Shown here piece after piece: positions 22,501 to 31,755 of a stretch of DNA of 34,170 nt. The notes under the pieces were generated by a model, which saw nothing but the letters and a program-made list of their open reading frames with translations, was not told the DNA's origin and ran no database searches. Each line of letters opens with the position of its first letter. The first letter of the stretch is position 1. This stretch comes from CAYXUG01 sp964468655 (GTDB taxonomy: Bacteria > Fidelibacterota > Marinisomatia > Marinisomatales > CAYXUG01). The position numbers and the translations under genes are program-made. The DNA lies in contig CAYXUG010000016.1 of NCBI GenBank assembly GCA_964468655.1, forward strand, positions 1 through 34,170, written 5' to 3'.

Positions 22501-24669
22501 ATGACTGAAGAAAACTCGATAGAACAAGAAGTAACTGAATCACCAGAAGCATCCGTTGAAAATGTTGAAGAAACAGATACCACAACATATGCAAACGGAG
22601 AATTAATAGAGGTCGATTATTTAGGCGATACTTTATTTGATGATATAAAGGTATTATCTGAATCTCCGGAAGATGATGAAGATTTTGTTGAGGGACAGGT
22701 TTCACCCGAAGTTATGTCAAAATATAATGAAACCATTTCGGATATACGAAGGCATCAAATTATTCAGGGTAGGGTTATCGGAGGCAATGACAAGGAAATC
22801 ATTGTAGATATTGGTTTCAAATCTGAAGGTATCATCCACAAATCTGAATTTGTAGGCAAGGAAGTGCCTTCAATAGGTGACGTGATAGATGTTTATCTTG
22901 AATATCTAGAAGATCGTAAGGGTCAGACTATCTTGTCTATTGAAAAAGCAGAATGGATGAAAAGCTGGAATAAAATAATTGAATTATTTAATTCTGGTGA
23001 AACTGTGCTGGGTACAATAAGCAGGCGCATTAAGGGTGGAATGGTTGTTGATGTTGAAAACTTACAGGGTTTCCTTCCCGGTTCACAGATTGATATTCAC
23101 TCAGTTCAGGACTTTGATCAATATTTGAACAAGGAGATGGAATTTAAGATTGTCAAAGTCAATGAACTCCGGAAAAATATTGTTCTTTCACGGAAAGCGC
23201 TTTTGGAAGACTCTCTAAACGAAAAAAGACAAGAGATTTTGCAAGGAATTGAAATAGGAAATGTTTTGGAAGGAATAGTAAAAAATATCACGGACTTTGG
23301 TGTTTTTATTGACCTGGGAGGTGTGGATGGTCTCCTGCACATTACAGACCTGTCTTGGGGACGAATTAAACATCCAAGCGAGGTTGTGAAATTAGGTGAA
23401 ACAATCAATGTAAAGGTGATTGATTATGATAAAGAAAAACAGCGTATTTCATTGGGATTAAAGCAACTGACACCTCATCCATGGGATAGTGTAAATGAAA
23501 AATACCCCGTAGGCGGTATTATTAAGGGCAAAGTTGTAAGTATGACCAATTATGGTGCATTCATTGAAATTGAAAAGGGTGTGGAAGGATTGGTGCATAT
23601 TTCTGAAATGTCGTGGACTCGGGGTATACACAATCCAACTGAAGTTGTGCAGTTAGGCAATGAAGTGGAGGCCCAAATTCTCAACATTAATGAAGAAGAA
23701 AGAAAGATCGCCCTGGGATTTAAACAACTACAGCCAAATCCGTGGGATTCGGTTGATGAGAAATTTCCCGTGGAATCCGTTCATAAAGGAATTGTTAGAA
23801 ATCTGACGCAGTTCGGTGCTTTTGTCGAGTTGGAAGAAGGGATTGATGGATTAATTCATATTTCTGACATGTCCTGGACAAAAGTAGTTCGCCACCCAAA
23901 GGAAATAGTTCAAAAAAGTCAGGAAGTGGAGGTTAAAGTCCTTGATATTTCCAAGGAAAGCCAGCGGATTTCATTAGGATTAAAACAACTTGAATCTGAC
24001 CCGTGGGAAGAAATTGAGCAATATTTTGAAACTGGAAAAACAGTAACGGGAATAGTCATTCGTGTATTGGACAAGGGTGTCATTTTACAGCTTGAAAAGG
24101 ACGTGGAAGGTATCATCCCATCTCGGTCATTCAAGTTTGACAAACGCAAAGAGATACTCGCTACTTTCGTTCATGATTCCGAAGTTTCAGCAATTGTTGT
24201 TGAAGTAAGACCGGAGGATAAAAAGATAATTTTAAATGCTGAATTAACTGAAGAGGTGGAAATTGAATCCGGTGAATCAGCAACGGAACCGGTCACTGCT
24301 TCCGAAGAAGGTAAGGAAGAAGTAACTGAGATTGATAATGATGAAAAACAACCTGAAGAGGTTGAAGTCGAATCCGGTGAATCAGAAACAGAACCGGTCA
24401 CTGCTTCCGAAGAAGGTAAGGAAGAAGTAACTAAGATAGAATCAGATGAAAAACAAACTGAAGAGGTGGAAGTTGAATCCGGTGAATCAGAAACAGAACC
24501 GGTCACTACTACCGAAGAAGGTAAGGAGGAAGTAACTGAGATTGATAATGATGAAAAACAGGATGAAAGTAGTGAAGATGCTGAAGTAGAAAATAAAGAT
24601 GAATCAAGTGACTCGAATCAAGATGAAGTAGGTGATCATCCTGAAAATGATGAAGATGATAAAAACTAA
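22501..24669 (+). CDS. rpsA: 30S ribosomal protein S1 with acidic repeat tail
   Basis: Ribosomal protein S1, which binds mRNA and helps initiation. Six S1 domains can be placed at about residues 85-155, 166-235, 251-324, 336-410, 423-496 and 510-580; domains 3-5 show the strongest pattern (FGVFIDLGGVDGLLHITDLS, YGAFIEIEKGVEGLVHISEM, FGAFVELEEGIDGLIHISDM). An acidic N-terminal stretch precedes domain 1. Residues 584-722 form an extra Glu-rich tail with three near-identical 35-residue repeats, making the protein far longer than the E. coli S1 (557 residues). The tail is probably disordered; its role is unknown. Confidence 0.95.
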   Translation: MTEENSIEQEVTESPEASVENVEETDTTTYANGELIEVDYLGDTLFDDIKVLSESPEDDEDFVEGQVSPEVMSKYNETISDIRRHQIIQGRVIGGNDKEIIVDIGFKSEGIIHKSEFVGKEVPSIGDVIDVYLEYLEDRKGQTILSIEKAEWMKSWNKIIELFNSGETVLGTISRRIKGGMVVDVENLQGFLPGSQIDIHSVQDFDQYLNKEMEFKIVKVNELRKNIVLSRKALLEDSLNEKRQEILQGIEIGNVLEGIVKNITDFGVFIDLGGVDGLLHITDLSWGRIKHPSEVVKLGETINVKVIDYDKEKQRISLGLKQLTPHPWDSVNEKYPVGGIIKGKVVSMTNYGAFIEIEKGVEGLVHISEMSWTRGIHNPTEVVQLGNEVEAQILNINEEERKIALGFKQLQPNPWDSVDEKFPVESVHKGIVRNLTQFGAFVELEEGIDGLIHISDMSWTKVVRHPKEIVQKSQEVEVKVLDISKESQRISLGLKQLESDPWEEIEQYFETGKTVTGIVIRVLDKGVILQLEKDVEGIIPSRSFKFDKRKEILATFVHDSEVSAIVVEVRPEDKKIILNAELTEEVEIESGESATEPVTASEEGKEEVTEIDNDEKQPEEVEVESGESETEPVTASEEGKEEVTKIESDEKQTEEVEVESGESETEPVTTTEEGKEEVTEIDNDEKQDESSEDAEVENKDESSDSNQDEVGDHPENDEDDKN
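24250..24564 (+). repeat. Three 105-bp tandem repeats in the rpsA 3' end
   Basis: Units at 24250-24354, 24355-24459 and 24460-24564 each encode 35 residues starting EEVE(I/V)ESGES and containing TEPVT, then EEGKEEVT and DEKQ. The copies are very similar in DNA, so the array is recent or kept uniform, and unit number may vary between strains. Confidence 0.95.
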
Positions 24670-24693
24670 TTTTAGTGGAGTGTTGATTTTAGT

Positions 24694-25677
24694 TTGAGGA
24701 AAATCAGCGTATCTTATAAATTAAAGAAGGGGCACTTCCGCATGTGGGTTGGTGCCCTTTTTTTCGCCATATTTTTATGGTTTTTTGTCGTTTCAGAATA
24801 CCACTATACCCAAATCATTGAAATGCCTATTGAAGTCCGGAATATTAAAGAGGGTAAAACGCTAAAGGGTGAGGTTTCCCCGATCGCTGAAGTTCGATTT
24901 CGAGCAACAGGAAAAGCACTTCTGAAGGCAATCCTATTGAAAAAGGTTTCAAATTTCAAACTGGTACTGGATCTCGAACGAATCAGCACTGAATATAATT
25001 TTTATCTGAATGACTATTTTTTAAAAAATTCTCATAAGGTTGTCATCCCTGCTGGATTTAATCTTGAATTCATTGAAGTAGTAAAACCGGACTCCGTTCA
25101 TATTTCTCTCGATGATTATATGATAAAACCGGTTGATGTAATTCCAAACGTTACAATCAAGTCCGCACCCGGTTTTATTCTTGTAGGATCTATGGATTAC
25201 ACTCCCAGGGTGATTGAATTAAAAGGTCCCAAAGAAATCATTCAGAATGTAACCCAAATTGAAACTGATGAAATATCGGTACATGATTTGAGAAAAAAAA
25301 CAGAATTAACAGTTCCCTTAAAATTTGATTATCCCCGGGTCGTAGAATCTTCCCTAAGAGATATAAAGGTACTTGCGAATATTCAAAGTATTGGTGAAAG
25401 AATAATCAGTGAAGTCAATGTTAACGTTCTAAATATACCCGATGAACTGAGAGTATTTGTTAACCCCTCTACAGTTTCTTTAACAGTAACTGGAGGAGTT
25501 GATTATATCTCTGGAATTCAACCTGCTGATATAAAAGTTCAAATAGATTTCAATAAAACATGGACAAAACAAAAAACGTATTATGAACCGAAAGTATCTG
25601 TACCAGCCGATGTTCTTTCCTGGCATGATTTGTCCCCGAAGAGTGTGGAATTGGTTGTCACAAGAATCCGTGAATGA
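24694..25677 (+). CDS. YbbR-domain membrane-anchored protein
   Basis: A 327-residue protein with one N-terminal membrane helix (MWVGALFFAIFLWFFVVSEY) and a periplasmic part made of YbbR-like repeats (IEMPIEVRNI, KPVDVIPNVTIKSAPGFILV, ELKGPKEIIQNVTQIETDEI, VLNIPDELRVFVNPSTVSLTV). In Firmicutes the YbbR protein CdaR regulates the diadenylate cyclase CdaA, but no cyclase gene is next to it here, so that partnership is only possible. It starts with TTG at 24694, with a GGAG at 24677-24680 about 13 bases upstream, rather far. The stop overlaps tsaD as ATGA. Confidence 0.85.
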   Translation: MRKISVSYKLKKGHFRMWVGALFFAIFLWFFVVSEYHYTQIIEMPIEVRNIKEGKTLKGEVSPIAEVRFRATGKALLKAILLKKVSNFKLVLDLERISTEYNFYLNDYFLKNSHKVVIPAGFNLEFIEVVKPDSVHISLDDYMIKPVDVIPNVTIKSAPGFILVGSMDYTPRVIELKGPKEIIQNVTQIETDEISVHDLRKKTELTVPLKFDYPRVVESSLRDIKVLANIQSIGERIISEVNVNVLNIPDELRVFVNPSTVSLTVTGGVDYISGIQPADIKVQIDFNKTWTKQKTYYEPKVSVPADVLSWHDLSPKSVELVVTRIRE

Positions 25678-26675
25678 CTATTCTTGGTATTGAAACATCT
25701 TGCGACGAAACTGCTGCTGCCGTCTGCAGGAATGGGGAAATTTTATCTTCTATTGTTTCTTCTCAGGAGATTCACAGTGAGTATGGAGGGGTTGTCCCTG
25801 AAGTGGCAGCCCGAGAACATGAGAGTTGGTTGACAAAGGTGGTTGAAAAAGCACTTTCCAATGCTAAAATATCCATGCAAGATTTGGATAGTATTTCAGT
25901 TACGAGAGGCCCCGGCCTGATGGGCGCTCTTTTGACAGGCGCTTGTTTTGCAAAAGGATTAGCACAGGGATTGAGAATTCCATGTATCGGAATAAATCAT
26001 CTAGAAGCGCATATTTTTTCGAACTTTATTTCATTTCCTGAGTTAAAATATCCATTTTTATGTCTTCTTGTATCAGGTGGACACACTCAAATATGGCATG
26101 TTTTAGAATTGAGAAAATATAAACTTTTAGGTGAGACCAGGGATGATGCTTCCGGTGAAGCATTTGATAAGGGAGCAAGGATTTTGGGCTTGGGATATCC
26201 CGGAGGACCATCCATTGAAAAAATGTCAGAAGGAGGAGATGAAAATGCCATATCCTTTCCGCAGGCTTTCGCTGATTCAGATAGAGTTGAGTATAGCTTT
26301 AGTGGATTAAAAACATCTCTGTTAAGTTATGTTCAAGAGACTGGTAGAGATAAAGTTGAAAAACAAATCAGAGATGTTTCAGCGAGTTATCAGTATTCTA
26401 TCAATAAAATCCTTATATCAAAACTGGTGAAAGCAGTGGAATTGACAGGTGTTAATACAGCAGTTATTGCAGGGGGCGTTGCTGCAAACAAAAGATTGCG
26501 TGAACTTGCCAATGAAATGATGACAGAATGTGAAGTACTTTACCCTGAGCTTTCGTTATGCACTGATAATGGTGCAATGATTGCATACCTGGGAGAATTG
26601 TATTTAAAAAATGGATTCGTTACCACTCCCCATTTTACCATTATACCTAATTTAAAAGTCGTCGATTCGGATTGA
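25674..26675 (+). CDS. tsaD: tRNA threonylcarbamoyladenosine transferase TsaD
   Basis: Transfers the threonylcarbamoyl group to A37 of ANN-decoding tRNAs together with TsaB, TsaE and TsaC. The 333-residue protein is full length. Landmarks: ILGIETSCDETAAAV at the start, GGVVPEVAAREH, the metal-binding HLEAH at about residues 109-113, LLVSGGHTQIW, GEAFDKGARILGLGYPGGP and VIAGGVAANKRLR. It overlaps the YbbR gene by ATGA, and its TGA overlaps the next gene's TTG start. Confidence 0.97.
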   Translation: MTILGIETSCDETAAAVCRNGEILSSIVSSQEIHSEYGGVVPEVAAREHESWLTKVVEKALSNAKISMQDLDSISVTRGPGLMGALLTGACFAKGLAQGLRIPCIGINHLEAHIFSNFISFPELKYPFLCLLVSGGHTQIWHVLELRKYKLLGETRDDASGEAFDKGARILGLGYPGGPSIEKMSEGGDENAISFPQAFADSDRVEYSFSGLKTSLLSYVQETGRDKVEKQIRDVSASYQYSINKILISKLVKAVELTGVNTAVIAGGVAANKRLRELANEMMTECEVLYPELSLCTDNGAMIAYLGELYLKNGFVTTPHFTIIPNLKVVDSD

Positions 26676-28846
26676 ATTCATCATTTACTGTCGAAAGTGA
26701 TATTCCTCTTTACATTATTTTGGGGACTTTTATCATCCTCATCATTTTTGCAAGGTGGGTATATGGCAAATTCAGAAATCCTCTAAAAGGTTTATCCTGG
26801 ATAACTTTCACATTAAGGTCTATTTCATTTATTATTATTTTAACATTGTTGGCTGAACTGGTCTTTTCATACCAATTAACAATCAGCAAAATTCCTGTTT
26901 TTAAAGTGTTTTTTGATAATTCAGTAAGTGCTGCATACCATCAATCTTCCTCAAAAGAAGCACTTAATATCGGTTACCGGGAAATCTATAATTCTATTAT
27001 TAATAGTTCTGAAGAAAATAAAATAAGGTTACGAGTAGAACAATACAGCTTTGGTACTTCAGTCGAAACAAGGAATCTGAATGAATTTGAATTCGAATTT
27101 TCTGAACCGTCTACAAATATATCTGAAGTATTAAAACAAGGTAACGTAAGTAGAACTCATGATGAATTTTTGGCTGGGATGATAATTGTTACAGATGGTC
27201 AGGTGACATCAGGAGACAACCCATTTCAGCTGATTAGTGATATAAAAGTCCCGGTAAATATCATTGGGATTGGAGAAAAATCACAACTTGTGGATGTTTT
27301 TATATCTGAAGTAGATGCTCCAACAGTAGGGATTATTGGAGATATGATAAATGCAACTATTCATCTTATTTCCACTGGTTCGTCAAATGAACATGTAAAT
27401 GTAACTTTATCATCCGGTAGGAAAATGATTGCAACAAAAACACTTAAACTTTCCGGGATCGAGTCTGAAAATATTGTGAAATTCCAATTCCCGCTCACTG
27501 ATTTAGACCGTCAGGAATACACCGTTCGTGTGTCCACGCTAAAAGATGAAATCAATATTGAAAATAATAAAAATGAATTTAATATTACCAGCTTAAAAGA
27601 CAGGTTTAGGATAGCAATGTTAACTGGCACTTTGAACCCCAACACATCTATACTTAAAAATGTATTAAATTCTGAAGAAACAAGGTTTAATCTGGATCAT
27701 TATGTTAACTTTTCTTCCGGTTGGGAACCATCAATCGCCAATTTCTGGAAGGGACAATACGACCTAATCATTTTTGATAATTTCCCAATAAGTGGAATAA
27801 ATACAAATTTTATTGCAGCTTTCAACAAAAAACAAAAAAATAATCCTGCTTCTCTTGCGTTCTTTGCTGGATTAAATACATCTGGACCTTCAGTTAAAAT
27901 TTTGTATGATGTTTTTGAAGTTCAAAATCTCGGTTCCATGAAAAAAATGACTGATAGGTACAATATTGTCATAAGTGACGTTGCGAATTCTCACCCGGTA
28001 TTTGCTACAGATAATTCTCAAAATTCATCTTTTGTCAATTTATATAATACATTGCCTCCCATTATGCCCCAAATATTTGTTGAACCTAGTGTTAATAAGT
28101 TAAACATTATGGCTTACCTTGATTCGAACCCAACTGTACCACTGATCATTCTTGGTAAGGACGACAAATACCGAACTCGACAAAGTATTTTTACTTCCTC
28201 TGATTTGTGGTTTCTTCATATGAAAAATATTAATTCTCACGATGGGCTGTTAATACCTAATTGGTTGAACAGCTTATTTCACTGGCTTGTCTTTTCGGGT
28301 GGAGAAAGTGACGCTTATTTTAGGTTAAATAAACAGGTATTTCAAAGAGGAGATGAAATCACTATTGTAGGAGAAGTATTAAATTTATCACAAACTTCTA
28401 TTACCGGTGGTGGTGTAAACATGACTGTGAAACTTGATAATAAGACGGTTGCAGTTTACCCCTTAAAATATTACTCAGCTAATACCGGTTGGGAAGGCAG
28501 ATATTTTGCATCAGAACCGGGGAATTATTCATATACAATTGAATGTTTGAATGGTGATGTAATTGTTGGAAGTCATGAGGGTGAATATAAAGTTATTGAG
28601 AGTCAGATTGAATTGAATCGCGTATTTTTAAATGAACAATTACTAAGTGAAGTGACCCAAAAAACTGGCGGTGCATTTGTAAAATGGAGTGACCGCGGAA
28701 ATATATCCAACATCCTAAATTATCCTGAAAAAGAAATTACATTGAATCAGGAAATAAGTGTAAGCCATTGGATGCCGTTATCCATCCTTTTAATAATTAG
28801 TTTATCTTTCGAGTGGATATTTAGAAGAATGATTGGACTTCAATAA
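26672..28846 (+). CDS. Large VWA-like membrane protein of unknown function
   Basis: A 724-residue protein with two N-terminal membrane helices (about residues 12-30 and 48-68) and one at the C-terminus (WMPLSILLIISLSFEW). Between them lies a VWA-like domain: the MIDAS pattern D-x-S-x-S at 82-86 (FDNSVSAAY) and VTDGQ at 173-177. A large, probably extracytoplasmic region follows with beta-sandwich-like and amidotransferase-like segments. The architecture matches widespread, poorly understood membrane proteins related to BatA-type VWA proteins; a function cannot be named. It starts with TTG in a TTGA overlap with tsaD, so its translation is probably coupled to that gene. Confidence 0.7.
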   Translation: MNSSFTVESDIPLYIILGTFIILIIFARWVYGKFRNPLKGLSWITFTLRSISFIIILTLLAELVFSYQLTISKIPVFKVFFDNSVSAAYHQSSSKEALNIGYREIYNSIINSSEENKIRLRVEQYSFGTSVETRNLNEFEFEFSEPSTNISEVLKQGNVSRTHDEFLAGMIIVTDGQVTSGDNPFQLISDIKVPVNIIGIGEKSQLVDVFISEVDAPTVGIIGDMINATIHLISTGSSNEHVNVTLSSGRKMIATKTLKLSGIESENIVKFQFPLTDLDRQEYTVRVSTLKDEINIENNKNEFNITSLKDRFRIAMLTGTLNPNTSILKNVLNSEETRFNLDHYVNFSSGWEPSIANFWKGQYDLIIFDNFPISGINTNFIAAFNKKQKNNPASLAFFAGLNTSGPSVKILYDVFEVQNLGSMKKMTDRYNIVISDVANSHPVFATDNSQNSSFVNLYNTLPPIMPQIFVEPSVNKLNIMAYLDSNPTVPLIILGKDDKYRTRQSIFTSSDLWFLHMKNINSHDGLLIPNWLNSLFHWLVFSGGESDAYFRLNKQVFQRGDEITIVGEVLNLSQTSITGGGVNMTVKLDNKTVAVYPLKYYSANTGWEGRYFASEPGNYSYTIECLNGDVIVGSHEGEYKVIESQIELNRVFLNEQLLSEVTQKTGGAFVKWSDRGNISNILNYPEKEITLNQEISVSHWMPLSILLIISLSFEWIFRRMIGLQ

Positions 28847-28854
28847 TTACACGT

Positions 28855-28882
28855 TTGAATTTGATTAATTTTGTGTTATGTT
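28855..28882 (+). promoter_or_regulatory. Possible promoter of the polysaccharide locus
   Basis: TTGAAT (28855-28860) and TATGTT (28877-28882) with 16 bp spacing lie in the 61-bp gap before the UDP-glucose dehydrogenase gene, the first gap of any size after a run of overlapping genes. The match is weak. Confidence 0.3.
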
Positions 28883-28907
28883 TTAAAAAATAAATGGAGT
28901 TGAAAAA

Positions 28908-30221
28908 TTGAATATTAACGTAATTGGCACGGGCTACGTCGGGCTTGTAAGCGGAGCGGGATTAGCAGATTTTGGGAATCATGTTGTATGTTCCGACATT
29001 AACAAGGATAAAATTAATCTATTAAAAAATGGGAAAATACCCTTCTATGAGCCCGGGCTAACGGAATTCGTCAAACGAAATGTGGAAGCTGGTAGATTAT
29101 CGTTTTCAAATGAAGTAGGTGAATCAATTAAAGATGCAGATGTTATTTTTATCGCAGTATGGACGCCAATGAGTGACAACGGGGAGGCAAATCTTTCCGC
29201 TATAGAAAATGTCGCTGAAACAATTGGCAGAAACTTAAACGAATATAAAGTTGTATGTACCAAAAGTACCGTTCCAGTAGGTACCGGTGAAAAAATAAGA
29301 AAGGTCATCGAGAAAAATAAAAATAGTAAGATTAATTTCGATGTCATTTCTAACCCTGAATTTTTACGGGAAGGATCATCTGTTAAAGATTTTTTAATAC
29401 CCAATAGAGTTATTATAGGTGTTGAATCAGAAAAAGCCAAAGAAATCATGAAAAATGTATATCGTCCATTGTTCATTAATGAAACACCCATCGTTTTCAC
29501 AGATGTAAAAACTGCTGAAACAATCAAGTATGCTTCTAATGCATTTTTGGCTGTAAAAATATCTTATATCAATGAAATTGCAAATTTGTGCGATGCAACA
29601 GGTGCAGATGTACATGTTGTTTCTAAAGCTATGGGACTTGATAATAGAATAGGTTCGAAATTCCTACATCCAGGTCCCGGGTATGGCGGCTCTTGCTTTC
29701 CTAAAGATACAAATGCGTTAGTTAAATTAGGAAAAAATAAAGGTGTTGATTTAACTATTGTAAAAGCTGCCATAAAAACCAATTCTAAACAAAGGGAAAA
29801 AGTCTATAATAAACTGAAAAAGTTATTTAATAATAATGTTAAAGGTAAAACAATTGCAATTCTGGGGTTGGCTTTTAAATCTAACACAGATGATGTCCGG
29901 CAATCGTCTGCTATTTACTTTATTGAAAAATTGCTTGATGAAGGGGCGAGTCTTAAGGCATTTGATCCTGCTGCAAACGAAAATATGAAAAAACTCTTTC
30001 TGAAGGTTAATTATTGTGATTCGCTGGAAGAAGCAGTTACTGATGCTGATGGGATCGTCGTTTTGACGGAATGGCACGAAATAAGAGGAATGGATTTGGA
30101 AAAAGTTTCAAAATTGGTAAAAACTAAAATTCTATTAGATGCAAAAAATCTGTTGAATCCACATGAATTAAAAAGATTGGGCTTCACTTTTAAAAATGTT
30201 GGCAGGCCTAATGTGAGATGA
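28908..30221 (+). CDS. ugd: UDP-glucose 6-dehydrogenase
   Basis: NAD-dependent oxidation of UDP-glucose to UDP-glucuronate, supplying acidic sugars for surface polysaccharide. The 437-residue protein has the N-terminal Rossmann motif GTGYVGLVSG, the STVPVGTG and NPEFLREGS stretches, the catalytic Cys at about residue 263 in GPGYGGSCFPKD, and a second Rossmann-like C-terminal domain (ILGLAFKSNTDDVRQSSA). It starts at TTG 28908, with GGAG at 28896-28899 correctly spaced. A related UDP-sugar dehydrogenase (for example UDP-N-acetyl type) is less likely given these motifs. The next gene overlaps its stop by 4 bases. Confidence 0.93.
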   Translation: MNINVIGTGYVGLVSGAGLADFGNHVVCSDINKDKINLLKNGKIPFYEPGLTEFVKRNVEAGRLSFSNEVGESIKDADVIFIAVWTPMSDNGEANLSAIENVAETIGRNLNEYKVVCTKSTVPVGTGEKIRKVIEKNKNSKINFDVISNPEFLREGSSVKDFLIPNRVIIGVESEKAKEIMKNVYRPLFINETPIVFTDVKTAETIKYASNAFLAVKISYINEIANLCDATGADVHVVSKAMGLDNRIGSKFLHPGPGYGGSCFPKDTNALVKLGKNKGVDLTIVKAAIKTNSKQREKVYNKLKKLFNNNVKGKTIAILGLAFKSNTDDVRQSSAIYFIEKLLDEGASLKAFDPAANENMKKLFLKVNYCDSLEEAVTDADGIVVLTEWHEIRGMDLEKVSKLVKTKILLDAKNLLNPHELKRLGFTFKNVGRPNVR

Positions 30222-30703
30222 ATTTGATTTCTGGAGTAATTGTTAAGAATCTAATTGTGCATCAAGATATCTCTGATACTGAGGAACAACTGGGAAAACC
30301 GGGTTACCTCATGGAAGTACTAAGAGACGATGATGAACTCCTTAGGAAATTTGGACAGACGACATTCACGATTGCCTTTAAAAATACCATTAAAGCATTT
30401 CACTGGCATAAAAAGCAGGATGATTTATGGTTTATTGCCACAGGGAAAGCTGTTGTAGTACTTCACGATATTCGAGATGTTTCCGATACAAAAGGAGTTA
30501 CTCAAATAATTAATGCGGGGAAAGATGATTATAAATTAATTCTAATTCCAGATGGTGTTGTACATGGATACAAAGTTTTAAGTGATGAACCAGTTATTTT
30601 GTTTTACCATACGACCGAAAGCTACAATCCCGATAATCCGGATGAAGAACGAATAGCATGGAATGATCCTCAAATCGATTTTGATTGGGATTCGGTGTCA
30701 TGA
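30218..30703 (+). CDS. RmlC-like dTDP-sugar 3,5-epimerase family protein
   Basis: A 161-residue cupin-fold protein. The C-terminal end (HTTESYNPDNPDEERIAWND, then DFDW) is the RmlC hallmark, and IKAFHWHKKQDDLWFIATGK stands in for the RmlC RGLHxQ strand. IPDGVVHGYKVLSDEPV is also typical. It is shorter than classic RmlC (about 180 residues), and the first His motif is altered, so it may be an epimerase or isomerase acting on another dTDP-sugar. It sits between ugd and rmlB with overlaps on both sides; RmlB would supply a 4-keto sugar substrate. Confidence 0.8.
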   Translation: MNLISGVIVKNLIVHQDISDTEEQLGKPGYLMEVLRDDDELLRKFGQTTFTIAFKNTIKAFHWHKKQDDLWFIATGKAVVVLHDIRDVSDTKGVTQIINAGKDDYKLILIPDGVVHGYKVLSDEPVILFYHTTESYNPDNPDEERIAWNDPQIDFDWDSVS

Positions 30704-31752
30704 AGACGTATCTAATAACTGGTGGTTGCGGTTTTATTGGGAGCAATTTTATCCGATATCTGTTGAATAATGATCAAGGGTGCAGAATTGGCAATTTGGA
30801 TAAATTGACATACGCAGGGAACCTCGAGAACCTTAAGGATTTAGAAGATGATGCACGTTACCACTTTTTCCGGGGCGATATATGTGACAAGTTAAAGGTT
30901 GAGCAAATATTTTGTGATTTTAAACCTGATATTGTCATCAATTTTGCAGCTGAAAGTCATGTAGACAGATCCATTGGTGACCCAGGAGATTTTATTACAA
31001 CTAACATTAACGGGACTTTCACACTTTTGATGGAATCACTGAGATATTATAAAACTTTAGAAAACAATAATTCATTCAGATTTCATCATGTTTCCACTGA
31101 TGAAGTTTTTGGGAGTTTAGGTGATGATGGATATTTTAATGAAAAAACTCCCTACGATCCCAGTTCGCCGTATTCAGCATCCAAAGCTGCTTCGGATCAC
31201 CTGGTCCGTTCCTGGCAACGTACGTTTGGACTTCCAATTATAATTTCCATTTGTTCCAATAATTATGGACCCTATCAATTTCCCGAGAAATTGATTCCAC
31301 TTATGATCCTTAATTGTTTAGCAGAAAAACCTTTGCCAGTTTATGGAAAGGGAGAGAATATCAGAGATTGGTTATATGTTGATGATCATTGTGACGCGAT
31401 CCATACTATCATTGAAGATGGAATAATCGGTGAAACGTACAATGTTGGAGGAAATAATGAGATCATGAATATTGATATAGTTAGGACTATATGTCAGATC
31501 CTTGATGAAATAAATCCCTCAGAAAATCTTAATTCTTATGATGAATTGATCACTTTTGTAGTTGATCGTCCTGGCCACGATTTTCGCTACGCTATTGATT
31601 CATCTAAATTGCAAAATGATCTAGACTGGTTACCAAAAGAGACATTTAAGACCGGGATCAGAAAAACCATCAATTGGTATTTAGAAAATCAGGAGTGGTG
31701 GCAGGATATTCAAAATAATACATATCAACAGGAAAGATTAGGAGTTTTATAA
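30700..31752 (+). CDS. rmlB: dTDP-glucose 4,6-dehydratase
   Basis: Short-chain dehydrogenase-type enzyme making dTDP-4-keto-6-deoxyglucose, the branch point for rhamnose and other deoxysugars. The frame opens at TTG 30685, but ATG 30700 overlaps the previous stop as ATGA and gives the family start MKTYLITGGCGFIGSNF, so I use it (350 residues). Visible features: NAD motif GGCGFIG at 8-14, STDEVFGSL, catalytic YSASK (Tyr 158, Lys 162), NNYGPYQFPEKLIPL and DRPGHDFRYAID. RmlA and RmlD are not in the window. Confidence 0.95.
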   Translation: MKTYLITGGCGFIGSNFIRYLLNNDQGCRIGNLDKLTYAGNLENLKDLEDDARYHFFRGDICDKLKVEQIFCDFKPDIVINFAAESHVDRSIGDPGDFITTNINGTFTLLMESLRYYKTLENNNSFRFHHVSTDEVFGSLGDDGYFNEKTPYDPSSPYSASKAASDHLVRSWQRTFGLPIIISICSNNYGPYQFPEKLIPLMILNCLAEKPLPVYGKGENIRDWLYVDDHCDAIHTIIEDGIIGETYNVGGNNEIMNIDIVRTICQILDEINPSENLNSYDELITFVVDRPGHDFRYAIDSSKLQNDLDWLPKETFKTGIRKTINWYLENQEWWQDIQNNTYQQERLGVL

Positions 31753-31755
31753 TCG

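Noticed and set aside
24171..24506. Minus-strand open frame of 111 codons rich in Ser and Thr
   Set aside because: It is the reverse of the Glu-rich rpsA repeats; the repeat structure and low complexity explain its openness.
24694..25677. YbbR protein as a proven part of a c-di-AMP system
   Set aside because: No diadenylate cyclase gene is present in the window, so only the domain can be called.
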